From Phenylobacterium conjunctum (GTDB taxonomy: Bacteria; Pseudomonadota; Alphaproteobacteria; Caulobacterales; Caulobacteraceae): a stretch of DNA of 64,000 bases. This document shows, one piece after another, positions 34,246-43,049 of the stretch. The notes under the pieces are model-generated. The model searched no databases and was not told where the DNA came from. It worked only from the letters and a program-made list of their open reading frames with translations. The DNA lies in NCBI RefSeq assembly GCF_042679085.1, contig NZ_JBHTLQ010000017.1:18514-82513 (forward strand), read 5' to 3'. Numbering within the stretch: the first letter of the stretch is position 1; every line of letters starts with the position of its first letter. The translations under genes and the position numbers were made by a program.

Positions 34246-34298
34246 AACCTAGAATGACGGTACCAAAAACCGCAGTGTTACCATTACACCATTCCCCA
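34225..34298 (-). tRNA. tRNA-Gln (anticodon TTG)
   Basis: 74 nt including encoded CCA. The acceptor stem TGGGGAA/TTCCCCA, D-arm GTGTAATGGTAACAC, anticodon stem GCGGT/ACCGT with loop TTTTGGT (anticodon TTG) and T-arm CTAGG-TTCGAGT-CCTAG all fold. Its 3' end faces the integrase gene and is intact, so the integrated element restored the tRNA. Confidence 0.95.
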
Positions 34299-34516
34299 GC
34301 AGGAACGGCGTCGGGCCGGGGCCCGCGCGAGGCGGTGTGATTAGCGCAATGAATCCGCGGATGCAACGCCCCTCGGGGGCGTTTTCCCACAGGAAAAGCG
34401 CGGACGCCGTGACGGGGCTTTCGTCCGTCCTCAAAGGATTGTCGCAAACCGGCGAAGAGGTCGCCTTGGTCGCTTGCAGCGGCGAAATCCGTCCTCTATA
34501 AGCCCCCTCCTCAAGT

Positions 34517-34593
34517 CGGAGTGTGGCTCAGTCTGGTAGAGCACCGCGTTCGGGACGCGGGGGTCGCAGGTTCAAATCCTGCCACTCCGACCA
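34517..34593 (+). tRNA. tRNA-Pro (anticodon CGG)
   Basis: 77 nt with encoded CCA. Acceptor stem CGGAGTG/CACTCCG, anticodon stem CCGCG/CGCGG around loop TTCGGGA (anticodon CGG), T-arm GCAGG-TTCAAAT-CCTGC. Every stem pairs. The 218 bp between this and tRNA-Gln contain no gene. Confidence 0.95.
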
Positions 34594-34666
34594 ATTCCTC
34601 CCGCAAAATTCCAGCTTCCAGAACGACGGGCGAATCCCGGCCGTGATCGATGTCGCCGGGTGGCGT

Positions 34667-35302
34667 TCAGGCGTCGGGCGCGGGCTCGGCGTAGCTGCTG
34701 CGCACGAGGCGCACGAAGGCCGCCCGGATCCGGTCCCAGTCCTGGCCGGACTGCAGGGCCACCCCGGAAAAGCCGCCCATAGCGCTGGAGGCCAGGACCA
34801 GCTGCTGGGCCGCGGCGATGAGCACCGCGTTGAGGGCCGGAGCGTCCACCCCCGCCGGCGCGACGAGGTCGCCGCGGGCGCGAGCCATCCACTGCAGCAT
34901 CGCCGCACCCCGGGCGCGACTGAGCCTGGCGACCAGGGGCGAGGCGTCGGAGATCTCCCAGGCGGCGATCCTCTGGACCAGCACGTCATCGCGGAAGCTG
35001 TCGAGGAACCGCAGCAGCAGGTGCTCGGCGAAGGCGGCGTAGGTGGGAGCCGCCACGGCAGGCCCCGCATCCAGGCTGGCCTCCAGCCGCAGGGCGAGTT
35101 CGGCGCCCATGGCGTCGACCAGGCCCTCCAGCCCACCGAAGTAGCGATAGATCAACTGCTTGTCGCAGCCCGCCTGGCGGGCCACGGCGTTGACGCCGAA
35201 CCCCTGGAAGCCGGTCTGGGCCAGGACGTCGCGGGCCGCGGCCAGGATGGTGGCCTCAGTGCGCGCCCGATCGCGCAGTCTGGGATTGGCGTCGTCGCTC
35301 AC
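34667..35302 (-). CDS. TetR/AcrR-type regulator
   Basis: The GTG at 35302 (after AAGGGA) gives 211 residues. The N-terminal domain is a typical TetR HTH: ARDVLAQTGFQGFGVNAVAR, then QAGCDKQLIYRYFGGLEGLV. The C-terminal part is an Ala-rich helical ligand-binding domain. It is divergent from a small integral-membrane protein gene, and two identical 17-bp sites containing the palindrome TCACC-N4-GGTGA lie between the two starts, a textbook layout for autoregulation and repression of the neighbour. Confidence 0.93.
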   Translation of the reverse strand: MSDDANPRLRDRARTEATILAAARDVLAQTGFQGFGVNAVARQAGCDKQLIYRYFGGLEGLVDAMGAELALRLEASLDAGPAVAAPTYAAFAEHLLLRFLDSFRDDVLVQRIAAWEISDASPLVARLSRARGAAMLQWMARARGDLVAPAGVDAPALNAVLIAAAQQLVLASSAMGGFSGVALQSGQDWDRIRAAFVRLVRSSYAEPAPDA

Positions 35303-35342
35303 CGTCCCTTCCTCGCACGCCGCCCGCGCGCCTGTCCACACG

Positions 35343-35416
35343 ATGTCACCGCTTGGTGAGAAAAAGGCTTGCGGAGGCGACGACGCTGCTCTAGTCCTAA
35401 TGTCACCGCTTGGTGA
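35343..35416. promoter_or_regulatory. Two identical operators in tetR/membrane-protein intergenic region
   Basis: ATGTCACCGCTTGGTGA occurs at 35343-35359 and again at 35400-35416; each contains the perfect palindrome TCACC-GCTT-GGTGA. The starts are 57 bp apart. The second site lies 16 bp before the ATG at 35433, where bound repressor would block transcription. A TTGCGG at 35369 may be a -35 box of the rightward promoter. Confidence 0.8.
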
Positions 35417-35432
35417 TATCCAAGGAGCCAAC

Positions 35433-36161
35433 ATGACCGACGCCCGCTACGGGGCCCTGGACCCCACCCGTATCGCCCCTCGATCCCGCGCCCTGGGCGC
35501 AGCGACCATCGTCCTGGCGATCGGGTTCAACCTGCCCTACGCCGGGCTCGCCGCCAGCTTCGACTATCCCCAGGTCTTGCGCCGCCCCGCGCACGACGCC
35601 CTGGCGATGTTTCTGGCCGCCGGCCCGCAGCTGATCCTGCTCTGGTATGGCTTCTTCGCCTGCGCCCTGGCCTTGACCCTGCTGGCGCCTGGCCTCGCCG
35701 TCACTCCAGCCCGGCTGGCGGCCCGGCCGGCCCTGGCGCTGGGGGCGGCCTTGACGGGCGCCCTGGCGGGCCTCGCCCAGGCCATCGGGTTGTCGCGCTG
35801 GGTGTTCGCCGTGCCAGACCTCGCCCGCGATGGCTCCCCCGCCGCAGCCCGCGACTTCCAGCTGTTGAACGCCTGGGGCGGGGTCGCCATCGGGGAGCAT
35901 GTCGGCCAGCTCCTGACCGCCGCCTTCGTGCTGCAGGTGGCGCTGATGCAGCGCACCGAAGCGGGCTCACGGCTGACCGCCGTCACCGGTCTCTGCACCG
36001 CTGGCCTTCTGGCGCTCGGCGCCGGTGAAGGCGTGGCCCTGGCCCTGGGCCGGGACGACGCGACGCTCGCCCTGGTCACGGTCGCCGGCTTCATGGCTCT
36101 GACCCTGTGGCTGATCGCGACCGGCGTGGGTCTGCTGCGCGCGGGGCCTGCGCGGACTTAA
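35433..36161 (+). CDS. DUF4386-like integral membrane protein
   Basis: AAGGAG precedes the ATG at 35433; 242 residues. Six hydrophobic segments are apparent (for example LGAATIVLAIGFNLPYAGLA, LAMFLAAGPQLILLWYGFFA, ALGAALTGALAGLAQAIGL, LTAVTGLCTAGLLALGAGEG). The arrangement, with a conserved LNAWGGVAIGEHVGQLL in the middle, resembles the DUF4386 group, whose function is unknown. Being under a divergent TetR regulator suggests induction by a membrane-active or lipophilic compound. Confidence 0.65.
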   Translation: MTDARYGALDPTRIAPRSRALGAATIVLAIGFNLPYAGLAASFDYPQVLRRPAHDALAMFLAAGPQLILLWYGFFACALALTLLAPGLAVTPARLAARPALALGAALTGALAGLAQAIGLSRWVFAVPDLARDGSPAAARDFQLLNAWGGVAIGEHVGQLLTAAFVLQVALMQRTEAGSRLTAVTGLCTAGLLALGAGEGVALALGRDDATLALVTVAGFMALTLWLIATGVGLLRAGPART

Positions 36162-36228
36162 GCGCCTTGGAACGGTCAAGCTCTGGGGGCGTTGTGGCGG
36201 GAACCTGACACTGACGGAGCCTCCCCCT

Positions 36229-36900
36229 ATGTCGCGCAACATCCTGATCAGCCTGGGCCTTGTCGGCGCCCTGTCGCTGGGCGCCTGCACCACGGTCGAT
36301 CCCTATACCGGCCAGACGGTGGCCTCGAACACCCGCACGGGCGCCCTGGCCGGCGCGGCGGGCGGCGCGCTGCTGGGCTACTTGACCAACACCAACAAGG
36401 GCGAGGAAGGCCGCACCAACGCCCTGATCGGGGCCGGCGTCGGCGCCCTGGCCGGCGCGGCCGTCGGCAACTACATGGACCGCCAACAGGCCGACCTGCG
36501 CCGGTCGCTGGCCGGCACCGGCGTGACGGTGGAGCGCCAGGGCGACAACATCGTCCTCAACATGCCCTCGGACATCACCTTCGCGGTCGACCAGTCCGAC
36601 ATCCAGAGCCGGTTCTTCGGCCCGCTGGACGGAGTCGCCTCGGTGCTGAACCAGTACCCGCAGACCACCATCGACATCATCGGCCACGCCGATGCCACCG
36701 GCCCGGACGACTATAACCAGGCCCTGTCGGAGCGCCGGGCCGCCTCGGTCGCGGACTATCTGGTGCGGCGCGGGGTGATGTCGGGGCGGCTGTATGTGGC
36801 CGGTCGCGGCGAGAGCGACCCCATCGCCTCCAACGCCACCGACGCCGGCCGGGCCCAGAACCGGCGGGTCGAGGTGGTGGTGCGGCCGTTCCGGGGCTGA
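36229..36900 (+). CDS. OmpA-family lipoprotein with glycine zipper
   Basis: A 223-residue outer-membrane lipoprotein: lipobox LSLGAC with Cys20 as lipidation site, two Gly-zipper stretches (TGALAGAAGGALLGYL, ALIGAGVGALAGAAVGNYMD), then an OmpA C-terminal peptidoglycan-binding domain with TIDIIGHADATGPDDYNQAL and LSERRAASVADYLVRRGV and GAGR-type ending AQNRRVEVVVRPF. This is the YiaD/Pal-like design that anchors the outer membrane to murein. The gene is monocistronic with 68 bp to the membrane-protein gene upstream and 116 bp to sppA. Confidence 0.92.
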   Translation: MSRNILISLGLVGALSLGACTTVDPYTGQTVASNTRTGALAGAAGGALLGYLTNTNKGEEGRTNALIGAGVGALAGAAVGNYMDRQQADLRRSLAGTGVTVERQGDNIVLNMPSDITFAVDQSDIQSRFFGPLDGVASVLNQYPQTTIDIIGHADATGPDDYNQALSERRAASVADYLVRRGVMSGRLYVAGRGESDPIASNATDAGRAQNRRVEVVVRPFRG

Positions 36901-36965
36901 CCGCCCAGCGGGCTCCGGCGAATTCTTCAACCCCCAGCGGTTGCAGGCTCTTCATCTAGGCGAAA

Positions 36966-36990
36966 CGAGACCCGATATAGTTGGGTCTCG
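36966..36990. repeat. Perfect 8-bp inverted repeat between ompA-like gene and sppA
   Basis: CGAGACCC and GGGTCTCG flank GATATAGTT. It lies 27 bp before the sppA ATG, so it could be an operator or a leader hairpin; no T-run follows. Confidence 0.45.
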
Positions 36991-37016
36991 ACCTTCCCTC
37001 CCCGCATGGGATTCGC

Positions 37017-38792
37017 ATGAAGCAGTTCCTCGTCACCATGGCCGGCGTCTTCGCGGGTCTCGTGCTGTTCCTGGTGGGGGTGCCCTTCCTGCTGATCGTG
37101 ATGGCGGCGGGCGCGGCCAAGCCGGAGCCCACCCCCGCCCATGCGGTCCTGAACCTGGACCTGCGTGATCCGCTGACGGACCAGGACCCGAACAACCCGT
37201 TCGCGGCCCTGGGCCGGCGGTCCATGTCGGTGATGAGCGTCGTCCAGACCCTGCGCAAGGCGGAGGAGGACGGCCGGGTGGCCGGGGTGCTGATCCGCCT
37301 GCCGGAGGGTGGGTTGGAGCCCGCCTCGGCCGACGAATTGCGCTTGGCGATCAAGCACTTCCGCGCGTCCGGCAAGCCGGTGATCGCCCACAGCCAGGGG
37401 CTCTATCCCTCGGGCATGATCACCTCGACCTACATGCTGGGCGCGTCCGCCGACGAACTGTGGATGCAGCCGGGCGCCTCGTTCCAAGTGACGGGCCTCG
37501 CCAACGAGGACGTTTTCTTCAAGCGCTTCTTTGAGAAGTACGGGATCGTGCCGCAGTACGAGCAGCGCTACGAGTACAAGAACGCGGTCAATCCCTACCT
37601 GCACGACGACTACACCGCGGCCCACAAGGAGAGCGAGGTCTCCTGGCTGGGCTCGATCTATCGCACCGCCGTGGCCACCGCCGCCGTCGACCGCAAGCGC
37701 ACCGCCCCGGGCCTGGCCCAGGCCCTGGAGGCCGGCCCCTATCTGGCCGAGGAAGCCCTGAAGATCGGCCTGATCGACAAGGTCGGCCAGGTGAAGGAGG
37801 CCCAGACCGCGATCCTGAAGTCGGCGGGCTCCCGCGCCAAGCTGGTGGAGTTTGAGGACTATATGCGGTCCAACCGCGAGGTCGGCGCCGGCTCCGGGCC
37901 GGTGGTCGCCGTGGTCGAGGCCGAAGGTCCCATCGTCACCGGCCGGGACGGCACGGCCAATCCCTTCGCCGGCGGCTCGACCGTCTATTCCGACGACGTC
38001 TCCGAGGCGATCTACGCCGCCGCCGAGTCCAAGGACGTCAAGGCCATCGTCTTCCGGGTGAACTCGCCCGGCGGCTCTGACACGGCCTCCGAACAGATCC
38101 TGGCCGCCGTGCGCGCGGCCAAGGCGGCGGGCAAGCCGGTGGTGGTGTCCATGGGGACCTATGCGGCCTCCGGCGGCTACTGGATCTCGTCCCAGGCCTC
38201 GGCCATCGTCGCCGAGCCCACCACCCTCACCGGCTCTATCGGCGTCTATGGCGGCAAGTTCGACCTTGGCCCCGCCCTCGCCCGCTTCGGCGTCGACGTG
38301 CGCCAGACCACGGTCGGCGGCGACTATGCCGGCGCCTTTGGCATGGGCCGGGAGTTCTCGGCCGCGGACCGCGCCGCCTTCTCCCGCTGGATGGACCAGA
38401 TCTACGCCAACTTCATCACCCGCGTCGCCGAAGGCCGACGCCTGCCGGAGGCTCGGGTGCGCGAGATCGCCAAGGGCCGGGTCTGGACCGGCGCCCAGGC
38501 GCGCCAGCTGGGCCTCGTCGACGAGATCGGCGGCTTCTACCAGGCCGTGGACAAGGCCAAGGCCCTGGCCAACATCCAGGGCGACGTCCGGCTGCGCCGC
38601 ATGACCCCGCAAAGCTCACCCTTCGAGGCCTTTGAGAAGGCCCTGGGCGTCTCGGCCACATCGGCCCGGACCCTGGCGGCGGCGGCCTGGGTGCTCGGCG
38701 ATCCGCGGGCCCAAGGCCTGCTGGACGAGATGGCGGCGACCCGGATGAGCGGTGCGGGGGCCACCGTGCTCGCGCCCCGAACGGTCCACTAG
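37017..38792 (+). CDS. sppA: Signal peptide peptidase SppA (67-kDa type)
   Basis: The ATG at 37017 (MKQFLVTMAGVFAGLVLFLV) gives 591 residues, the length of the long, two-domain SppA form. An N-terminal membrane anchor is followed by tandem ClpP/crotonase-like domains. The Ser-Lys dyad of the E. coli enzyme has counterparts here: Lys188 in YEYKNAVNPY of the N-terminal domain and Ser354 in NSPGGSDTASEQI of the C-terminal domain. It digests cleaved signal peptides in the inner membrane. The gene stands alone and converges on the aspartyl protease gene, with 6 bp between stops. Confidence 0.95.
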   Translation: MKQFLVTMAGVFAGLVLFLVGVPFLLIVMAAGAAKPEPTPAHAVLNLDLRDPLTDQDPNNPFAALGRRSMSVMSVVQTLRKAEEDGRVAGVLIRLPEGGLEPASADELRLAIKHFRASGKPVIAHSQGLYPSGMITSTYMLGASADELWMQPGASFQVTGLANEDVFFKRFFEKYGIVPQYEQRYEYKNAVNPYLHDDYTAAHKESEVSWLGSIYRTAVATAAVDRKRTAPGLAQALEAGPYLAEEALKIGLIDKVGQVKEAQTAILKSAGSRAKLVEFEDYMRSNREVGAGSGPVVAVVEAEGPIVTGRDGTANPFAGGSTVYSDDVSEAIYAAAESKDVKAIVFRVNSPGGSDTASEQILAAVRAAKAAGKPVVVSMGTYAASGGYWISSQASAIVAEPTTLTGSIGVYGGKFDLGPALARFGVDVRQTTVGGDYAGAFGMGREFSAADRAAFSRWMDQIYANFITRVAEGRRLPEARVREIAKGRVWTGAQARQLGLVDEIGGFYQAVDKAKALANIQGDVRLRRMTPQSSPFEAFEKALGVSATSARTLAAAAWVLGDPRAQGLLDEMAATRMSGAGATVLAPRTVH

Positions 38793-38798
38793 TCGGGG

Positions 38799-39800
38799 TC
38801 AGCGGGGGCTACGACGCCCCTCCGGCGCCTGGAAGGTCACCTCGCGGCGACCGAAGTCCAGGATGACCTTGTCGAACTGACGCAGCACGTCGACGCCGAT
38901 GAGGATCGCCGGGCGGTCCTCGAGCTGCCAGAGCTTGAAGATGTGCAGGTCGGCGAACACCGCCACCAGCCGCTGGATTTTGAGGCTGCCCAGGCGCAGG
39001 GCCGGCAGGATGGCGAACTCCCCCATCGCCGTCTGGCCCGTGGCGCTGATCAGAGGCGTCTGGACGAAGCGCTCGGCCAACTCCGGGCGCATCTGCAGCA
39101 CCGCCTTCTTGAGCGCCAGATTGCCGACGCTGATCTGAGCGCCGGAGTCCAGGAAGGCCGACACCGGCGCGCCCGCCACATCGGCGCCGACGATCACCAA
39201 CTGGCCGAAGCGATAGCGGGCCGGCACGCTGACGATCTGCGGGCCACGATCCCCCAGGCGGGTGTCGTCGCCACGGCCCATGGCCGCGCCCTTGTTCGAG
39301 GTGGCGATCTCGAAGCGGTTGTTGCGGAAGTCCAGGCTGACCCGGCGATTGCGCAGGGCGTCCACGCCCAGCAGGCCATCCGCCCCCAACTTCGAGGCCG
39401 GCAGGGCCGGCGCCTCAACCCCATAGGCGAAGGAGCCGCCGACCTGGAGCCGGGCCAGGCGGAACATCGGGGCGGGCTCCACGCCGGCGATGCCGTGCAC
39501 AGGCAGGCTGCCCTGTGGCGTCAGACCCAGGTTCGCGGCCAGCTCCTGGCTGACGACGGTGCGGTTAGCGCCCGTGTCGACGACAAACTGGAACGGCCCG
39601 CGCCCCTGCACCGTCACCGGCACGGTCATGCGCCGCGCCGCGTCGAAGGCGGTCTCCAGCAGGGTGGGCGCTTCAGCGGGCGGGGCCTGCGCAGGCGTGG
39701 TCAGGTTCACCGTGACCAGGCGGCGCTCCGCCACAGGCGCGCAGGCGGCCAGGCCCAACCCGGCAAGTCCCTGCGCCAACAGGTCTCTACGCCCCAACAT
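38799..39800 (-). CDS. Retropepsin-like aspartyl protease family protein
   Basis: A 333-residue exported protein with a lipoprotein-like or Tat-like N-terminus (RRDLLAQGLAGLGLAACAP). Two aspartyl-protease half-sites are present in one chain: FVVDTGANRTVV (about residues 91-102) and FLDSGAQISVGN (about 213-224), each followed by a GLLGVD or LIGVDVL hydrophobic-Gly motif. Two D-[ST]-G sites in one polypeptide imply an intramolecular pseudo-dimer. Its peptidase activity and target are not known. Convergent with sppA, monocistronic. Confidence 0.88.
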   Translation of the reverse strand: MLGRRDLLAQGLAGLGLAACAPVAERRLVTVNLTTPAQAPPAEAPTLLETAFDAARRMTVPVTVQGRGPFQFVVDTGANRTVVSQELAANLGLTPQGSLPVHGIAGVEPAPMFRLARLQVGGSFAYGVEAPALPASKLGADGLLGVDALRNRRVSLDFRNNRFEIATSNKGAAMGRGDDTRLGDRGPQIVSVPARYRFGQLVIVGADVAGAPVSAFLDSGAQISVGNLALKKAVLQMRPELAERFVQTPLISATGQTAMGEFAILPALRLGSLKIQRLVAVFADLHIFKLWQLEDRPAILIGVDVLRQFDKVILDFGRREVTFQAPEGRRSPR

Positions 39801-39890
39801 GCCTCGCTCCCCGCTTTCGGGTCAGCCTAGGCCGCGCGCGGCGCAACGCAAACGGCCTTCGCGTCTCCGGCGGTCTGGACGCTAGGCCCC

Positions 39891-39925
39891 AAAAGAAAAG
39901 GGGCGGCGGATTGCTCCGCCGCCCC
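39891..39925 (-). terminator. Rho-independent terminator of TonB receptor gene
   Basis: Read on the minus strand: arm GGGGCGGCGGA (39925-39915), 4-base loop, complementary arm (39910-39900), then TTTTCTTTT (39899-39891). It begins 26 bases after the receptor stop. Perfect 11-bp stem plus T-tract make this the clearest terminator in the window. Confidence 0.92.
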
Positions 39926-39950
39926 CGATCTCAAGTCTCGTTTCCGAGGC

Positions 39951-42917
39951 TTAGAAGTCGGCGGTCACGCCCACGAAGAAGTAGCGACCCAGCGAGTCGT
40001 ACATCTGCGGGAAGGTGTTGCCGTTGCAGGAGCCCGACGGGCAGTTCGACTGACCGGTCAGCGGCGGATCCTTATCCAGCACGTTGTTCACGCCCAGACG
40101 GAAGGAGTAGTTGTCCATCACGTTGAACGTGGCCAGCAGGTCCAGATAGGACCGGGCGTCCAGCTTGGTTTCGGTCTTCGGCGCGGTGGCCGGGCTCTCG
40201 TGGTCCACCTTGGAGAAGTAGCGCCATTGAGCCGACAGCTTCAGGTCCGCCGGGAACGGGGTGGCCCATTCCACGCGGAACTTGTGACGCCATTCCGGGT
40301 TCGGGGTGGTCGAGCCGCCCAGGCCCAGGCAGATCGAACCGAACACGCCGGCGCAATCGACCTTCGGGCCGCCCGGCAGGGACTGGGTCTCGAGCTTGTC
40401 GAGCCAGGTGCCGGTGAACTGGGTGGTGACCGAGCCCATGCCTTCCAGGCCGAGGTCGTCGAGGTTGAAGCGATAGTTCGCCGCAACGTCGATACCGCGG
40501 GTGCGGAGCGAGCCGGTGTTCAGGGTGGTGTCGACGACGTAGCCGTTTTGCGACAGCCAGATCGAACCGTTCGAGTCGCGCTTCACGAGACCGCAGAAGT
40601 AAGCGTCGAGGTTGTTGACGCAGTTCTTGATGATCGTGTCGGCGCCGATGCCCGAGATGTAGTCCTCAACCTTGATGTCGAACCAGTCGAGCGAGAAGTT
40701 CGAGCCCGGCAGGAAGGACGGCTGAGCCACGAAGCCCACGGTCACGGTGTCCGAGGTTTCCGGGTTCAGGTTCGGGTTACCGCCGGTCAGGCCGTAGTAC
40801 TGGGCCGCCGGGTTCTTTTCGATGGCCAGAACTTGAGCGGTCGTCAGGTTGAAGGCCTTGGCGCACTGGGCGACCAGGGCGTTGCCAGCGGTCAGGCCGG
40901 CGCACGGGTCGGTCGTGCCGTCCAGGACGACGTTTTGCGGACCGTACAGTTCAACCACGTTCGGGGCGCGGACCGAGCGCTGATAGGCGGCGCGCAGACG
41001 CAGGCCGTCGATCGGTTCCCAGTCACCACCAGCCTTATAGGTGTTGGTCTGCTTGCCGTAGGAGTAGTCCGAGTAGCGGTAGGCGAACTCGGCGGTCAGC
41101 GACTTGATCAGCGGCTTGTCTTGAGCCAGCGGAACGCGGGCTTCGCCGAAGATTTCGTACACGTCGAAGCCGGCGTCGATCGGCGGAGAAGCGCCACCGG
41201 CGCCGCTCAGCAGACCAGCCTGGGACAGGTAGTCCGACTTGAAGTCGATGTGTTCACGGCGATATTCCGCGCCGAACGACACGCCCACGCCATCATCCGC
41301 GAACGGCGACTTGATGCCGTACGGGGTCAGGTCACCACCGACGTTGGCCGAAACCACGCGCTCGGAAGCGTTACCGAACACGTAGGACGGCACTTGCAGG
41401 TAGTTCAGGGCAGCCTGGGTGACTTGGCCTTCCTGGAAGATGTTGTAGGGGACGCAGGCCTTGTCGGTGCCGGTGATCGCCGAGACGCAGACGATCTTGC
41501 CGGTGGCGTCACGACGCGCTTGCAGGGCGTTCGCGATCCGCGGCGACATGAAATAGTTCTGAGCCGACGAGTCATACTTCGTGGCGCTGTATTCCATGTA
41601 GGCGTCGTAGGTCCAGTTGTCGGCCAGGTTGCCCTGCATGCCGACCACGTAGCGGTACGACTGGTGACGGAATTCCGACTGACGGCCGCCGCCTTCAACG
41701 TTCCGCTTGGCGACCAGGACGCGTTGGACCGCGGTGGTGCCGGCGTTGGCGCCGCAGAGCTGGGTCTGCTGGGTCGCCGTCATGAAGGGGTTGTCGCAGT
41801 TGATGTCGAAGCCCGACTCGGTCGGGGTCGCGCCACCGCCGGCGAAGATGCCGCCAGGAGCGATCTGGGCGACCGAGCGGTCGTCCATGAACATGACTTG
41901 CGAGTAGACTTCAGCCCAGTCGGCCACTTGGTAGTGGGCGAAGGCGCCGAGCATGTAGCGCTCGTCCGGACGCTGGAAGTAGTTGGTCGGACCGAAGTTA
42001 TAGACGTCGGTGGCCGCCACGCGCGGACGGAAGGTGTTGCCCGAAACCGTGAAGGAGCCGAAGCGGGCCGGAGAGGCCGTGCCGGAGCCGCCGCACGAGA
42101 AGGCGTTGCCCGAGTTCAGGGTGCAGACCGAGTAGTCGCGGTCGCCCTGCATGACCTTGTTGATCGAGCGGAACGAAGCGTAAGCGGTGATGTTGCCCTT
42201 ACCGTCCGGCGAGTTCACGCCCATGGTCAGGGTGACTTCGGCGCCGTCGCCGTCGCGGACGTTGTCCTTCGGCAGAGCGAACTGCGACGGGTCGTTGGCG
42301 GTCTTCGCCTTGGCCTTGATCATGGCCTGCAGCGAGTCGTCGTGGTTGTTGTGCTGGTAGGTGGACCACTGGGCGTTGATCGAAACGCCTTCGAAGTCCT
42401 TCTTCATGATGAAGTTCACCACGCCGGCGACGGCGTCAGCGCCGTACACGGCCGAGGCGCCGCCGGTCAGCACGTCAACGCGCTCGACCATCGAAGACGG
42501 GATGAAGTTCAGGTCAACGGCGGGCGAGGTCGCGGAGGACGGGTTGCCCGGGCCGACGCGGCGGCCGTCGATCAGCACCAGGGTGCGCGAGGCGCCCAGG
42601 CCGCGCAGGTTCACCGTGGCGGTGCCGTTCGAGCCGTTGGAGATGCCCGAGCCCTGAGCCGCGAAGGCCTGGGGCAGGGAGTTGATCATGTCTTCGACCC
42701 GGGTCACGCCCTGGGCCTTGATGTCGGCCGCGCCGATGGCGGTCACCGGGCTGACGCTGGTCAGGTTCGGCGTCGGAATACGCGAACCGGTGACCACGAT
42801 TTCCTGGACTTCGGTTTCGTCAGCAGCGAAGGCCGGGGTCACGGCCAGCGCCGCGAAAGCCGCGCCGCAGATCATCGAGGAGGCCAGCAGGCGCTCTCGC
42901 ATGGAATTGGTTTTCAA
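39951..42917 (-). CDS. Large TonB-dependent receptor
   Basis: 988 residues if translation begins at TTG 42917, which lies 9 bases after GGAGGATC; the ATG at 42902 (MRERLLASSM) is the alternative. A signal peptide (ending PAFAA) precedes a TonB-box-like VQEIVVTGSRIP, a plug domain (IDGRRVGPGNPSS, VDVLTGGASAVYGADAVAGV) and a long barrel ending YFFVGVTADF. The VTGSRIP box and asparagine-rich loops mark the broad class used by Caulobacterales for oligosaccharides, peptides and other polymers. It is monocistronic with its own promoter region and terminator. The substrate is unknown; no hydrolase or transporter adjoins it. Confidence 0.94.
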   Translation of the reverse strand: MKTNSMRERLLASSMICGAAFAALAVTPAFAADETEVQEIVVTGSRIPTPNLTSVSPVTAIGAADIKAQGVTRVEDMINSLPQAFAAQGSGISNGSNGTATVNLRGLGASRTLVLIDGRRVGPGNPSSATSPAVDLNFIPSSMVERVDVLTGGASAVYGADAVAGVVNFIMKKDFEGVSINAQWSTYQHNNHDDSLQAMIKAKAKTANDPSQFALPKDNVRDGDGAEVTLTMGVNSPDGKGNITAYASFRSINKVMQGDRDYSVCTLNSGNAFSCGGSGTASPARFGSFTVSGNTFRPRVAATDVYNFGPTNYFQRPDERYMLGAFAHYQVADWAEVYSQVMFMDDRSVAQIAPGGIFAGGGATPTESGFDINCDNPFMTATQQTQLCGANAGTTAVQRVLVAKRNVEGGGRQSEFRHQSYRYVVGMQGNLADNWTYDAYMEYSATKYDSSAQNYFMSPRIANALQARRDATGKIVCVSAITGTDKACVPYNIFQEGQVTQAALNYLQVPSYVFGNASERVVSANVGGDLTPYGIKSPFADDGVGVSFGAEYRREHIDFKSDYLSQAGLLSGAGGASPPIDAGFDVYEIFGEARVPLAQDKPLIKSLTAEFAYRYSDYSYGKQTNTYKAGGDWEPIDGLRLRAAYQRSVRAPNVVELYGPQNVVLDGTTDPCAGLTAGNALVAQCAKAFNLTTAQVLAIEKNPAAQYYGLTGGNPNLNPETSDTVTVGFVAQPSFLPGSNFSLDWFDIKVEDYISGIGADTIIKNCVNNLDAYFCGLVKRDSNGSIWLSQNGYVVDTTLNTGSLRTRGIDVAANYRFNLDDLGLEGMGSVTTQFTGTWLDKLETQSLPGGPKVDCAGVFGSICLGLGGSTTPNPEWRHKFRVEWATPFPADLKLSAQWRYFSKVDHESPATAPKTETKLDARSYLDLLATFNVMDNYSFRLGVNNVLDKDPPLTGQSNCPSGSCNGNTFPQMYDSLGRYFFVGVTADF

Positions 42918-43010
42918 GATCTAGATCCTCCAGCGGCCCGTCCGTCTTTGACAACGAAACGAGGCGCTCCCCACAACAAGGTTCGGTCCCAGGCTCGGGA
43001 ACCGAGGCTG

Positions 43011-43049
43011 GTTACGTCGGAGTTACGAGCGTTACGAGGTAGGGGTCAA
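43011..43049 (-). promoter_or_regulatory. Promoter region of large TonB receptor with GTTACG repeats
   Basis: Three direct GTTACG repeats on the plus strand start at 43011, 43022 and 43031. On the minus strand TTGACC (43049-43044) followed after 17 bases by GTAACT is a candidate -35/-10 pair that the repeats overlap. The stretch 42918-43340 holds nothing else recognisable apart from this. Confidence 0.4.

Noticed and set aside
36966..36990. Inverted repeat before sppA as terminator of the OmpA-like gene
   Set aside because: No T-run follows on either strand and it sits within 30 bp of the sppA start, so a regulatory or leader role is as likely; kept only as a repeat.
36927..38612. Long open frame antisense to sppA
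   Set aside because: Low-complexity Gly/Val/Asp/His translation and full overlap with a confident gene.
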